A DNA stretch of 64,000 nt from Solea solea (lineage: Eukaryota; Chordata; Actinopteri; Pleuronectiformes; Soleidae): positions 12,299,433 through 12,363,432 of the forward strand of contig NC_081140.1 of assembly GCF_958295425.1 (NCBI RefSeq). Direction: 5' to 3'. The notes below the pieces were generated by a model. The model had not been told where the DNA came from. It did not search any database and was given only the letters and a program-made list of their open reading frames with translations. This document shows, piece by piece, positions 24,801-36,445 of this stretch. The position numbers and the translations under genes were made by a program. Numbering within the stretch: the stretch's first letter is position 1; each line of letters starts with the position of its first letter.

Positions 24801-27800
24801 CTTTTTTGGTAACTTTCTTCACTTAAGCGTGCCTGATAGATAAACCTCCCTCTCTCTTGTGGTTTAGCTAAATAATCCCTGTCTCACAGACACCAACTGT
24901 GCTATCTGGGCTCAGCTGTTCATTCTGTCGCGTGTACTTCATTCTTTGCTTTAACAGCACGTGAATTTCTTGGACTTCATGCTTTTTCTTTTCTTTATTT
25001 AATATTTTCTCTGGTTTTGTTGACATCATTTTAATTTCCTTCCACCCTGTCTTGCATGGTTTGTCCCTCCATTTCTCCGTCTCCCTCCCTCTTTGATTTT
25101 TGGCTGCCAGCGTTCACTGTACTTTCATCCAGCCGCAGTGTGGGTGAGTTTGCTGCTGCTCTGCCTCTCCAGGGTGCTCACAGTAAGTCTTTCTCTGGGC
25201 TTTTGTAACTTTCCCTTTTTCCACCTTCTCTAATCTGTAGTCTCCCAGATTCTTCTGAATATAATGTATGTGTGAGCATGGAGAACTTTTTGTTTTAGAA
25301 ACTCTAAATGATGGCTCTAATGATACTGGTTAAAAAGCTGAACAGCTTTTAATAATCAAACAAATGTAGGGACATAAGAGCAAAGTGTAAAAGAAAACCA
25401 AGAGAACAAGGTAGAACATGGATGTTAATTATATTAAAATACTTCGACAACTTGAAGTCATGAGATCTACTTTATAAATGATAATGATAATTTGGATTAT
25501 TTTGATAAATTAAGTTGCCAAAAATTAGCTTTCTATAAGAAACAATTAGGTTTCTACAGTGGTAGGATTTAAGCAGTCTTGACTATGCTGTGTTTTATGC
25601 AAACACATTTGCATTTTTCTTTGTTTCGATTTTCTCTATAAAAAATAGAGTTTGTGACGGATGTGTCATAGATTTGTTTCCCTGGTAACAATTGTGTCTG
25701 GTAAAGTGATCATCTATTCATCATTGTTTTGCTAGACTGATATTAATTAACTTTCCATATTACTTAAAGATTTGTGTTTGTTTTTCTTTTACTTTCTTGA
25801 TCCGCAGTACGGTGATGAACTGAGCAGAAAAGGGGCTGCTCTTTAAATCATATGCCTCATACACAAACAAATGCACATTTTATGCAGTCCATAGTACAGC
25901 GTTGTACAAAATTATTTCTCTCAATCCTATACAGATAATGCAGGGATCGCAGCCCAAACCAATGTTACTCCGCTGTTTCTTTGGTCCCTTTTTTACGATC
26001 TTAATGCTTCTTATATTACTCAATGAACATACAAGCCCCCCCTTTATGACTTCTAAATCTCTCTCTTTCATACAGGTAGCGCCTCAGGGGGACTAGCAAA
26101 TACCAGTTTTGCAAATTTTGACACCTTCCCCAAATCGTGTAGTGCTGACTTTGGAGCCTTCAGTTCCTCCTCCCAGAGTAACTCCACAGGAGCTGGTAGA
26201 GATGCTGTACAGAGTACTAGCATCCCTCCTGATAGATACGCCTCCCTGGCTGACCTGGATAACATGTTTAGCTCTGCCAAAACAGAGCAAGGTAAACTTC
26301 TCCTGCCTAGCCCGTTTTATAGGTCTCAAAATAGCGATAAACATTGAAGCAGCCTCAACTAAAAACAGTCTGTAATCTAATTTAAGGATGCAGGGAAAAA
26401 CTCCTCAATGTTACACTTTCTCCTGCGAAATTCCAATTCTTTGACATAAAAATGAGCATAGTCTTGATTGTATGTTGAGATGACCCTCTCTCCTGACTTC
26501 ATCATAATGGAACCAGTCTGTATCAGGACACATTCATATTTTGGGAATACCTTGCTTTTATATTACGGTCACAATTCCTGCATTCGGTAATGTGTGTATT
26601 GCACTGGGCTGGCACTAGTTTATTTTGCTCCTACTGTGCTTGAACTGTGTCTCTGTGCTTCAAAATGAAGATTTCCTGATAATTTAACATTTATTCACCA
26701 TTATTTTTATTAGGTTGCAAATGCGCGGGACCTATCGCGGGACCTTTTGCTTGTGTCTTTAATGTTACAAATGTCCTCCTGGATTAGCCGTGCTTAGGAA
26801 CAATGATCCCAGCTCTGTTGTTGTTTGCTTCTATTGCAGGAGGTATCCCAGGGGTGACAAGCTCAGCCACTGCAACTGGAGTGGGTGGTTTGCCTCAGAA
26901 ACCCCCAGCAATGTCTGCTGGGGGGGATCGCTATGCTGCTTTAGCTGAGCTTGATACTGTGTTTAGTTCCTCAGCCCCTGCCACCAGTGTGTATAATACT
27001 GCCAGCACGTCACAAGGGTAAGACTATGCATATATTTTATGGTTCGTTTCACTTTCTGGTACGGATCTTCCTCGGGACAGAATGATTGTACAGATATGCC
27101 AAATACCAACCATTTAATTGCATAATGGCAGCCAATTGGTTGAACAGGTGTGGGTAATCATCCAGACAGAAATAAGAATAAAGAAAGGTTATTCAAATTC
27201 ACTTGTTTACTAAAGTGAATTCACACATGCAAATGGGAGGTATTCGACATATCTGGGAAATCACATTGACCTGAGGATGAGCATACTCCCTTTCATATAA
27301 CATAATGACGTTTTCTCTGGTCTTTAGTTGTATCTACTGCCTTCCTGAGTGGGTTGATGTGTTGTTTTTGTTTCTCTGCAGGAGTGTGTTTGGCTCAGAG
27401 ACTGGGGTGTCAAAAGCACAGACTCAGCAGGTTCTGCCTGGCATGGTTCAGGGTTTTGGAGGTGAGTGAATCCACAGGTAGTTTTCCGGTGGCTAATGAT
27501 ACAGTGATCTGTTTTAAGGAACACTAATGTTGAAGAGGCCATCAAGTAAATAAATGTAGTGTTCCAGAGAGCAGTGGACTGACAATGGACATCAATAGAT
27601 CCTCCACAAGTGGATGTTTTTGTATTTAGATCATTGTTGTGTTTCAATCTGTGTACTGATATTTGGTGACTTGATGCGTCTCTCCATCAGCTCAGTCAAC
27701 CAATCCATTTGTGGCTCCTGGCATGGCCCCTACACCGCCCCCCACCAACCCATTCCAGAGTAATGGTAGAGCAGCATCTGTGGCAGCAGCAGCAGCAGCA

Positions 27801-30253
27801 GCAGCAGGTGAGCACTGTATGTGTGTGTGTGTGACTGTGTAGCACAGCTAGTTCACCACCCACTAGCATTGGCAGTGTAAAATTGTGTTTGTTAGTTTGT
27901 AATGTAAGTGGTCTGTCTGATTTATTTTGCCATTCTGGACAGGCGTGAGGGTTCTTCATGGGCAGGTTTACCCTCCTACCTATGGTACGTTCCCTTGTGC
28001 ACTCTGTGTCCCCTTTGCTGTGATGCACCTTTCTCTGGCAGTGCCTCATTTTTCCTGATGTAATGTATCAGGAAAAATGTTGGAATGGGTAATGGTAGTG
28101 TCATGATGCAAATGAAAAAAAACAATAATAATACAATAAATATTTCACCATATGGGTTAGGGTTGGGTTAGGGTTAGGGTTAGCTTTAGTTTAAAATTGG
28201 TGGGTCTACTTAAGGAGATCTCTGTGCTGAACCTTTACCCATGGAATAAAATGCAATGACTAATTGGACTTTATTTATATATAAATGTTTTTGTCCCCTT
28301 GAAAAATAATGAGGAATTTAAAAGGAGCTGTAGGCTAAGTAAAGTACAGTTGGACATAAATTCACCTTGGGTTTTGGATGACGTGGTCAGTTTTTTTTTT
28401 TTGTAAGTGGGAGTAGAAATATTTAATACTGATTTTATGCCACATCTCATAAAAACAATGCCTTACTCAACATCTTCCTCCCTGCCTATTAGAGACATCA
28501 ATATATCTGACCTTGACTGACTATCACGTCACTTATCCTGTAATATTATTCAAGATCTGACACCATTCCAAAGGATTTTTTTTCTCCTTCTCCTCATTTT
28601 GCCTTCTAAGGTCTTTAATCTCTCCCATAATCACCTTTTGCTGTTTTGAAACTGTTATATCTTCTGGCATAAAGTTAAGTTACTTTTTATCTATTCCACT
28701 TCCTCATCAGTGACAACACTTCTTTTAGGTAGCATCTTACATAAAACTCACCGCCTGCAGAGGCCTGCTGCTGCTGCTGGGGCCTGGTGGCTAATGGTGT
28801 AGCCTGGGCTGTGCCTGGTGGCTGGTGGTGGAGCCTGGGCTTTGCCTGGGGCTGGTGGCTGTGGCTTGTGGCCTGGTGGCAGAGCCTGGGCAGCTCAGCT
28901 TTGCTCTGCTGCTGCTCAGTTCAGCTGAACCCATCTCCCTGCTCTGTTTGTTACATTCTGCAGTCTCACCATTAGATGTGACTAATTCTTATCCCCTGGA
29001 CCTTTGCTAATAAGAGTAGTTAACTCCCAGTCATTCACTGTGGCATTGACTGTGTCACTTTTTTCTTATATTTAATTTCTTTCACTTTCAATCGGCTCGT
29101 TAGTTTCCACAACCAACTTCTTTATTGTGGCATGTTGTCAACTACAGCCATGTGCAATCTTTGAGGCTACTCTCATCCTTCTTCACAACATACTAGTAGT
29201 TTTCTTTCTGTGCCACCTCCTGGACAGAAAGTGTAACAACATCAAATCACCTCTAAAAAAAACAGGGGAACAAATTGCAATAAGAATTTATTTCTTATCC
29301 CTGATGTGCTGTAGCATTATTTTTACTTTAATTCGTTGTTGACTACGTTGTAATCCATGGTTACTGCCGTGCAGTACCCCTGTATAAGCTGCTGATATGA
29401 GCCATGTTAATGGTTATGTTGTCGCTCTTCAGGTGTTGCTTAATGTGATGAACGTGTATTAATTAAACTGGTTGCTCTCTTGCTATTTTGCAGCATCATT
29501 TGGCACAGGTTCCATGAGTATGCCTGCTGGATTTGGGAATACTGCAGGCTTCAACCTTCCCACCAGCTTTAGTGGAACCTTCCAGCAACCCTTTCCAGGC
29601 CAGGCTCCTTATCCTCAGCCTCCTGCCTATCCCCAGCAACCTAATGGTATATATGTATCAAGATACGACATTTAGTCACATTAGCATTTAAAATTCAGCC
29701 TTATATAAATTACAATGAAACCGATTAGTTATGAAATTGTTTGGCCTTCAAGTTGTTCTACTCTGGTGTGGCCTTAGGCTTGCTCATTTGAGCATTTTGC
29801 CTTTGTTGTCAATATAATATTTGTGTTCTATTGTACATTATTGACTATGTGCATGTCTTTTAGGTGGAGGATTTCCAGCCTTTGGCCAGACCAAGCCTGC
29901 TGTGACTCCTTTTGGTCAGGCAGTGGGTGGACCTATGGTTTCCAGTAACCCATTCCTGGTTAGTAACAAGGCTACATAAAATGACTTTCTGTGGAATTAA
30001 GTTTAGAGTAATGTTAACTAGAGATCATTACTATTCCTCCTATTTAGCTTTGAATAAATCATTGACTACATTGTTTTCAGTTTCAGTAAAAATAGAAAGT
30101 GATTGAGTAAAAGATTGACATGATGATTTTTATTAATGTATTGCAGATTGTGGATTTGTAACTGTGTATTTGTTTCTCCTCTTTTCCTTCCAGGGTTCGG
30201 GTCCATCTGCACAGTATCCCGCAGGAGGCTCTTCAACAAATCCCTTCTTATAG
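12886..30253 (+). CDS. agfg1: Arf-GAP domain and FG repeat protein 1
   Basis: AGFG1 (also HRB/RIP) is an endocytic adaptor with an ArfGAP zinc finger, phenylalanine-glycine repeats and EH-binding NPF motifs. In-phase exons: 12886-13052, 19973-20066, 21384-21499, 22341-22506, 22933-23095, 23761-23880, 25111-25182, 26076-26291, 26840-27017, 27382-27461, 27691-27807, 29494-29646, 29864-29958 and 30194-30253, giving 598 residues. The zinc finger is C29-x2-C32-x16-C49-x2-C52, followed by the arginine-bearing RGLNPPHRVKSISM. Later come GSSNSSTSSTPEV, KKFDLLSDLGGDIFAAP, repeated FANF/FDAF units, two RYA(S/A)LA(D/E)LD blocks, NPF motifs, and the terminal STNPFL. Intron 1 is 6.9 kb, the rest short. 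Exon 25111-25182 and a possible extra exon at 27943-27984 are both phase-neutral and probably alternative. Confidence 0.93.
13861..13893. repeat. Perfect 13-bp inverted repeat
   Basis: AGGTCACAGGGGA and its exact reverse complement flank a 7-base loop (TTGTCAC). It could be part of an old DNA transposon or a chance hairpin. Confidence 0.6.
14778..14884 (+). mobile_element. Truncated SINE/LINE-type tail
   Basis: This carries the block GATGGACTGGCGAACTGTCC, CCGATGTAGCTGAGATTGGC and GGATAAAGCGGTAGATGATG, the same tail that appears (in reverse) in the longer copy at 36074-36445. The tRNA-like head is missing. Confidence 0.7.
17798..17818. repeat. Poly-C run
   Basis: About 21 consecutive C bases within agfg1 intron 1, followed by a purine-rich GAGAGAAAGAGGGAG stretch. 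Confidence 0.9.
25111..25182 (+). other. agfg1: Likely alternative 72-nt exon of agfg1
   Basis: A GCCAG acceptor and an A|GTAAGT donor bound an open 24-codon exon (FTVLSSSRSVGEFAAALPLQ) that enters and leaves in phase 1. A similar insert exists in a longer human AGFG1 isoform as I recall it. Skipping or including it keeps the frame. Confidence 0.75.
27776..27807 (+). repeat. GCA repeat encoding polyalanine in agfg1
   Basis: A tandem GCA/AGC tract encodes about eight alanines at the end of the 27691-27807 exon and runs straight into the GTGAGC donor. A GT tract follows in the intron at about 27819-27833. Confidence 0.85.
27943..27984 (+). other. agfg1: Candidate 42-nt cassette exon of agfg1
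   Basis: The sequence between a GGACAG acceptor and a GTACGT donor is open for 14 codons (GVRVLHGQVYPPTYG across the joins). It is phase 1 on both sides, so it could be included without shifting frame. I know no counterpart in human AGFG1, so it may be chance. Confidence 0.35.
28154..28183. repeat. Short interstitial telomere-like repeat
   Basis: Four to five degenerate TTAGGG units lie within an agfg1 intron. Confidence 0.6.
28757..28925. repeat. GC-rich degenerate minisatellite in agfg1 intron
   Basis: Variants of GCCTGGTGGC, GGAGCCTGGGC and TGCTGCTGCTG recur throughout, in contrast to the AT-rich surroundings. It generates a spurious tryptophan-rich open frame. Confidence 0.6.
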
Positions 30254-31207
30254 CATTCCGTTCAATCAGCTGCACTACAGGGTCAACAACTGGCACGCTC
30301 GCACTGTTTTGTTTCAAAAAGTAGCTTTAAAATCACAATGTTTGTAAGACTTTGTTTTCTTTTTTTTTTTTATATTGAGTTTCGTCAACAGTGGAATAAG
30401 GTGAATAAGTCCTGCTGACACTACCTAAGGCTACAAAACAAAGTGATGGTGTGTGCAGAGGTTGATCCCTCCTCTCTATTTCACCTGTGAACTGGCCTGG
30501 CCTTTACTGAGCCACAATGTATAATCAAACTGGCTGAAAACTTAAGTTATTGCAAATAGTATATTCCATTCATTATACTGCAATTCTGTACATTTTTCAT
30601 TTAGGAAATTAGCTCTTTGTGCATATCAGTATTTGTATCTAATGCAAGATTAAGACAGAGACATTGCTTGGAAAATCCAATGGGTACTGCCAGTAACCAT
30701 ACTTGTAAAGAATCCGTTAATTTCTCACAAAACAATGCATATTCTATTGTTGAGACATAGAAGAGGAGGAATGATGCATCATGGAAAATTGACTTGTTTC
30801 TCTGCCATCCCCTACCTGACTGATGGAGGGCCCTCGTCACAGTGCTTCTCAATTGTAGTTAACCATGTCCATATGTTGGTAACAAGAATGGAAGATGAAC
30901 TGAAAACCACTTGCTTTGGGTATAAAAAATTTAAGTTAATGTGTAAATATATATATTATATATATACAGTATATATATTAAAATGAATTTTAAGTAAGAA
31001 GTGACCAAATCATTCATTTTTATGGATCTATGGACATTTTGTATATTTGTTTTGTATAAAGAAAAGATCTGTATTCATGGCGTTGCAATCAGTAATTTGA
31101 AATGTTATATTTATATATTTCGGTTTCAAATTGTTGTGCGCACACAGTGTGGACCTAAAGCACAAGTGATTATTGCAGCTTCCAATGCCCTTCAGGTCCT
31201 GTGTTTG
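30254..31207. other. agfg1 3' UTR and convergent gap to slc19a3
   Basis: The region lies between two genes that run towards each other. It is AT-rich, with an ATATAT tract near 30946-30978, and holds no supported coding sequence. No canonical AATAAA could be confidently assigned to either gene. Confidence 0.5.
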
Positions 31208-33660
31208 TCAAAGCCTTACATTTTCATTTGTGTCCGGAGGGGTTTGAGTTTTGTGTCTTCGTGCTCTCCAAATGGTAAACAGCCCCCGGAGGGAAAAAAG
31301 GACAGCGATGAATGAGAAGTAGCTGGCATATATTGTGAACTGCAAAAGAGTTTAAAATGATGTTAAGTAGTTGTGTAAACACGTCTGCTGTATATTATCT
31401 GATCAGATAGCCCACCTGGGGAATGATGGCCAGGCCCAATCCTCCACTGTCAACCACGACAGAGGTGATGATGGTCTGTAGAGCCAGCGCTCCAAAGTTG
31501 TTTGTTCCAAACACAAGTGCATATCTTTCCATTGACAGATCGGCTGCAATCTGGTACCTGCATTAAAGATAATACGTTTTCCCTCAATTGTGATTAACTG
31601 TAAGCACAGTAATAGTAATAAGGTCACATACTTACATGGCTATTGTTATCAGAAGCATGTACAGGGACTTGAAAATGACGTAACTGATGTAGCAGACCCA
31701 TATGTTGTTGATGAAGGTCATGAGGAAAAGTGCACCCGCCCCTAATCCAGAGAATCCGCCCAGAGCCAGCTCTCCCCACTTCTCCCATCTCACTTCAGTG
31801 AAGCCTATACCATAGGCTGTAGCTGCACCTGCAAAAACACATCCATATAGTGTTAGGATTATTGTAGTGGTATGACTGTAAATGAATGTGATACCTCAAA
31901 AGTTTGCCATTTGCTGAGATGTGTCAAAAATGCAAAGGGCCCAGTGAATTTGATGTACTGGTCATAACAATGGGAGCATCCACATTATATGTTACTTATA
32001 AATGACTCCATTCCCACATGTATTCTACACTGGAAATCCGTAATTCTTACTCATCAGGTTGGACACTGCTTCCACACCGCCGTTGTAGATGCTGAAGTTC
32101 TGTGAAGGCTCCACATGCTCCCACAGCACCTGCACAGTTATTACATGTTGCACTTACATGTTTCAGGGGCTGCATTTGATTATTTCCAATTTGAAGGAAG
32201 GAGAGGTACAATTTGCTTTGCTGCTAACCCACGTGGTGTTTTGATTGGTACAATTGAATGTGACATTTCCTTTTTCACTCTGATGTTGGCTTTACAACTG
32301 ACCTGTACATAATTGACAGTCTGGTTATAGCCACAGGTGGCCATTGCCCACCACACTGACCAGTAAAGCAGTTGTCTGGAGGAATAGCACTGGCGGAAAT
32401 CGTTCCACAGCTGAAGGAGAACTTTGGTGCAGCCTTCTGCTTCAACTGACTCAACAAAGTCCACAGCCTGAGCACCAGTTTCTCTCTGTTCATTCACAGC
32501 TTCCCCTCTTTCTCTGCTGTTGTCCACCTCTTCACCTCTCATTCCCTCCAGGGATATCGTCGATATGCGTGCATGTTTTGTCCCATCTGCGCTGCTTCTT
32601 CTTCCCTCTGTTGCTGTGTTCTGTCCAGGACGCCTGCGATGAAAGAACATGCTCTGCTGTGGCATTGGCAGGAGGCAAGAATCAAGGAGAGCGATGGTGG
32701 TGAGAACCAGAGTCAACACCAAGATGTTGTAGTAGGACAACAGGTTGAAGCTGACAAGAAGCTGGCCCAGAACAGAGCCCACTGTGTACCCTAGGAGCTG
32801 GACACTGCGGCAGTACGATGTGGCCTTCCTGTATCTCTTCTGATCTACCACACTACAATAAAAGACAGTCATAAGGTCAGAATTAATTAAACTGTCATTC
32901 CAGTACTGGTGTCATGTGCTTTGGACCTTCAGTACCTGACCTGTAGATGTAGGAAAAGTAGGCCACTTCACTGGCTGTCACTACGCCATAGAAGAACTGC
33001 ATGGCCTGCATGGCTGGTACACTTTTAGTCCACAGCAGCATTGCTGTGGTGATGAAGAGCACGACACACTGGAACACCACCACCGGCTTGTACCGCAGCC
33101 AGTCCGTCAGCAAGAACACCGGCACTAGTGCAGATAGATAGGAGTATGTCCACACTGGGAAAATTTGATTATTAACCTGATGGAGAAACATAAGCATGAT
33201 TGAATGTTAATAAACAAGAAAAAGACAGAAACCGTGCTGCTTTATGATAAGATTTTACATTCCTGACTGGATCTTTACCACCAGTTCTAAACTGTTTATA
33301 TTAATTTGCATGTTACTCTGAGTGTGTGTGATCCACTTTATTATTCAGGCAACATAAATAATATGCCGGACATATCTGAAAGAACACTGGTGTTTGCACA
33401 TGACAGTGACAAAATGACATGAGTAAATGGACGTTTCAAAATGTGACCTTTGGACCTCACCTGTTATTTACTGTTTTTCAGAAGTCAAGTGTTTATCTTT
33501 GCTCAAGTTGTACCTGCTCTGTTGTCAGATTCTTGTCCGGCCCTGTCAAGTATGGGAAGAGGAAAGGTTCCAGAGGTTTGACTGTGCTGAAGAATCCATA
33601 GATGCACAGCAAAGTGGTGGGGAACCTCCAGTCTGACCTCCACCTTTTCACAGTCTCCAT
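31208..33660 (-). CDS. slc19a3: Thiamine transporter, SLC19 family
   Basis: SLC19A3 (ThTr2) is a 12-helix major-facilitator protein of the reduced-folate-carrier family that imports thiamine across the plasma membrane. Seven exons join in phase: 33660-33514, 33176-32941, 32852-32303, 32129-32051, 31828-31636, 31557-31416 and 31339-31208, giving 492 residues (human 496). Landmarks are [75 protein letters not shown], a long charged central loop, [23 protein letters not shown] and [13 protein letters not shown]. The start ATG at 33660 is the only one in the first conserved exon. SLC19A2 is similar; I chose SLC19A3 because it lies between agfg1 and daw1, as in human. Fish can carry two slc19a3 copies, so the a/b suffix is unknown. 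Confidence 0.9.
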
Positions 33661-34432
33661 CTTCTGCCAGATTCACTTTCAGGCGTGTGAATGTGATCCT
33701 TGGAGTGTTACTCCTTTATATTTGTTTGAAACACCCACAGAAGTGTCAAGTGTCAGTTGGTCAATCAACAACTCGGTCAAAGGGCAACACAACCTTGGTG
33801 ACGGCTCAGCTCACGCCATACAGGCAATCAGTACCAGGACCTTATCTCCAAGTCAAAGTAATTACTAATTATGTGTGCTATGTTGTGCTTTATGGCTGCT
33901 ATTTTAATTATGGTGTTGATAAATCGTGTAGATAATACGAAAGACAATCATGTCCTGGTGTCTCTTCCTCAGCCGATATGGTGCTCAGGTTCCTGCTAAC
34001 ACAGCACTGTCCAGGCAGGACAGAGACATTCAGCATTCCGTGGCGTCTCTCTGCCCTGATTATTAACACAGCCAATACGGATCTCTTGAATCAAAAAAAG
34101 AACACCAGAATGAGACAGGTTTCCATCATCCTCAATACTGTCAGTCATGACAAGGATCCATACACGTCCAGTCTGCATGCAATGGCTCATATATACCACC
34201 AGGTGTCACTCTGACCTCAAAGTGTAGTGTTTGTTATTCAGCAGAGCACATTCGTGATCCACAAGTAGTGTCAAGATACAACTTAGCTTAAACTACTGAA
34301 GTTTATATCAGCGTACCCTAATGTTAATGTCCAATTTCAGTGTGTCTTCATCAACAAGCATAGCATTTTAACTTAAAGGACAACAAGGATTTCTAAATAA
34401 CTTACAACATGCAAGGACTGGCATATATACAG

Positions 34433-34435
<3 letters not shown>

Positions 34436-34520
<85 letters not shown>
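34436..34520. repeat. TA dinucleotide microsatellite
   Basis: About 40 uninterrupted TA units, which give rise to spurious isoleucine-tyrosine open frames. Confidence 0.95.
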
Positions 34521-34524
<4 letters not shown>

Positions 34525-36073
34525 CAAGGAACGTCTATTTGCCTGGTAATAAGATAAGTGTCCAACATGTTGCTTGACAGGCATCAAACTTGGCAGTGCC
34601 GACTTTAACGTTGTTTGGGTGAGAAATGCAAGCGATATTGGTAGAAATGTGACAGATATATCACTAGAAGAGCTGCTTCCACCCCCTCGCACACAGTGCT
34701 GACTGAATTATTTCAATCTGTCATTGTAATTATTATTATTATTGCACCACAAATACACACACAAAAAACCCAGGCACATATAGTAGAATGGGTAGTGCAT
34801 TAGTTACAGGTAAAGGTATTTTTCAGTTTATTCACTGTTGTAGATTACCTTTGAAGTAAAGTGATGGATGAAATAAAGAGAGAAACTGGCACAATGAAAT
34901 CATGTGTCATTTCTGATCTAAAACCAGCCCTTTTTGTGTGAACATTGCTCTGCAGAAAGATCTTCTCTGCAGTCCCTCGTAGGAGTTGAGGGACTTATTT
35001 CAAGCGTTGTGCACTGCTGTTCTTCTGTCCACAAAGAGTTGCTAATTAGAAAGAAAGTCAGTCAAACTTGCAAAATAATAGTTTGCTTGGGTGAATTCTA
35101 CAGTGAACTCATTATAATGGTGATGAGAAGCATAGTCTTGCTGAGGAACTCTGCACCTGCCGCTACAGCTGAGAACAACCGTAATGCCAGCTCTCCTCAC
35201 ATGGCCCCAGTCACCTTAGTGCGGCTCACAGAGAAAGCTGCTGCCACACCAAAGAGAAAAATTAAGCAATTAATCTGTCATTCCACCGGTTATCAGCTCC
35301 ACTGTGCATTCTCCCCGTGATTGATCCATTCGTTAATCACCACGACAGCAATACCTTCCTTGCATGTTGGTAGAAGTCTCTAAAAAAAGACCTTACACGC
35401 ACATGTTTTGCTGGACTCCACAGCACCTGCCGTTTATGATGAACTGCATTCACCCTGCTCCAAGAATCAGCAATAATCAGACAACCCATTACCTTCTAAC
35501 TCTATCTCCTTAATAGAAGCAATTACTCTTCTTCCTCCCAAGCTGAGCCTTGCTGAATGTTAGCCAACAGGATAATGGCGCTGCTATTCCCTTTCAAAAT
35601 CAATACACATTTTCCATTTAACCAGGTGTAACTAAGACTGGCATGCTGTTTTCTTTGTCTATATATAGGTGTTGTTCTTCTTTTTCTCCCCTGTGTTAAA
35701 TAAACTCTTGGTTCCAGTTCTCAATTAGTTGAAAGTCAAAGACTCAGAGAGTGTTATTCTGTGAGATTAGAGTTCAAAAGCAACTTTCACGCTTTGATTA
35801 AATGTGCTTCTGAGTGCATTATTCTGCCTTTTTCTTTTCTTTTTTTTAGTTTAAATGGCTTGTCCTGCTCCCATGAAAATGTATTGCATCGTAATAGCAA
35901 TGACACTACAGGATGAAAAAGCCTATCAATTCATCCAATGAATGACCATCAAGGAGTTTACATCGTTGAATCATGTGGCAACTGGGTCCTGTGATGCCTG
36001 CAGTGTGGCCATGATGATCACGTATGATACATCATAAAAGATTAACAAAATGTGCTTTTGCTCCAGTAAAATG

Positions 36074-36445
36074 TCAGTCAGTCAGTCATCATCTACCGCT
36101 TTATCCTCAACCAGAGGGTCGCCAATCTCAGCTACATCGGGCGATAGGCGGGGTACACCCTGGACAGTTCGCCAGTCCATCGCAGGGCCACACACAGATA
36201 GAGACAAACAACCATTCACTCTCACACTCACTCCTATGGTCAATTTGGAGTGTCCAATTTACCTATCCCCACATTGCATGTTTTTGGACTGTGGGAGGAA
36301 GCCGGAGTACCCGGAGAGAACCCACGCACACACGGGGAGAACATGCAAACTCCATGCAGAAAGGCCCTTGTTCCAACCGGGCTCGAACCCGGGTCTTCTC
36401 GCTGCAAGGCGAGAGTGCTAACCACTACACCACCGTGTGGCCCCC
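36074..36445 (-). mobile_element. tRNA-derived SINE with LINE-like tail
   Basis: Read on the minus strand, the element starts with a tRNA-like head: GTGGTGTAGTGGTTAGCAC (A-box side) and GGGTTCGAGCCCG (B box). A body with GCATGTTCTCCCCGTG and CTTCCTCCCACAGTCC follows, then a tail with CGATGGACTGGCGAACTGTC and GATAAAGCGGTAGATGATG. The end carries tandem CTGA units. It is the most complete of four copies in the window. Confidence 0.8.

Noticed and set aside
28787..29010. Tryptophan-rich small protein
   Set aside because: It is a translation of the GC-rich minisatellite inside an agfg1 intron.
34368..34692. Isoleucine-tyrosine repeat protein
   Set aside because: It is a translation of the TA microsatellite.
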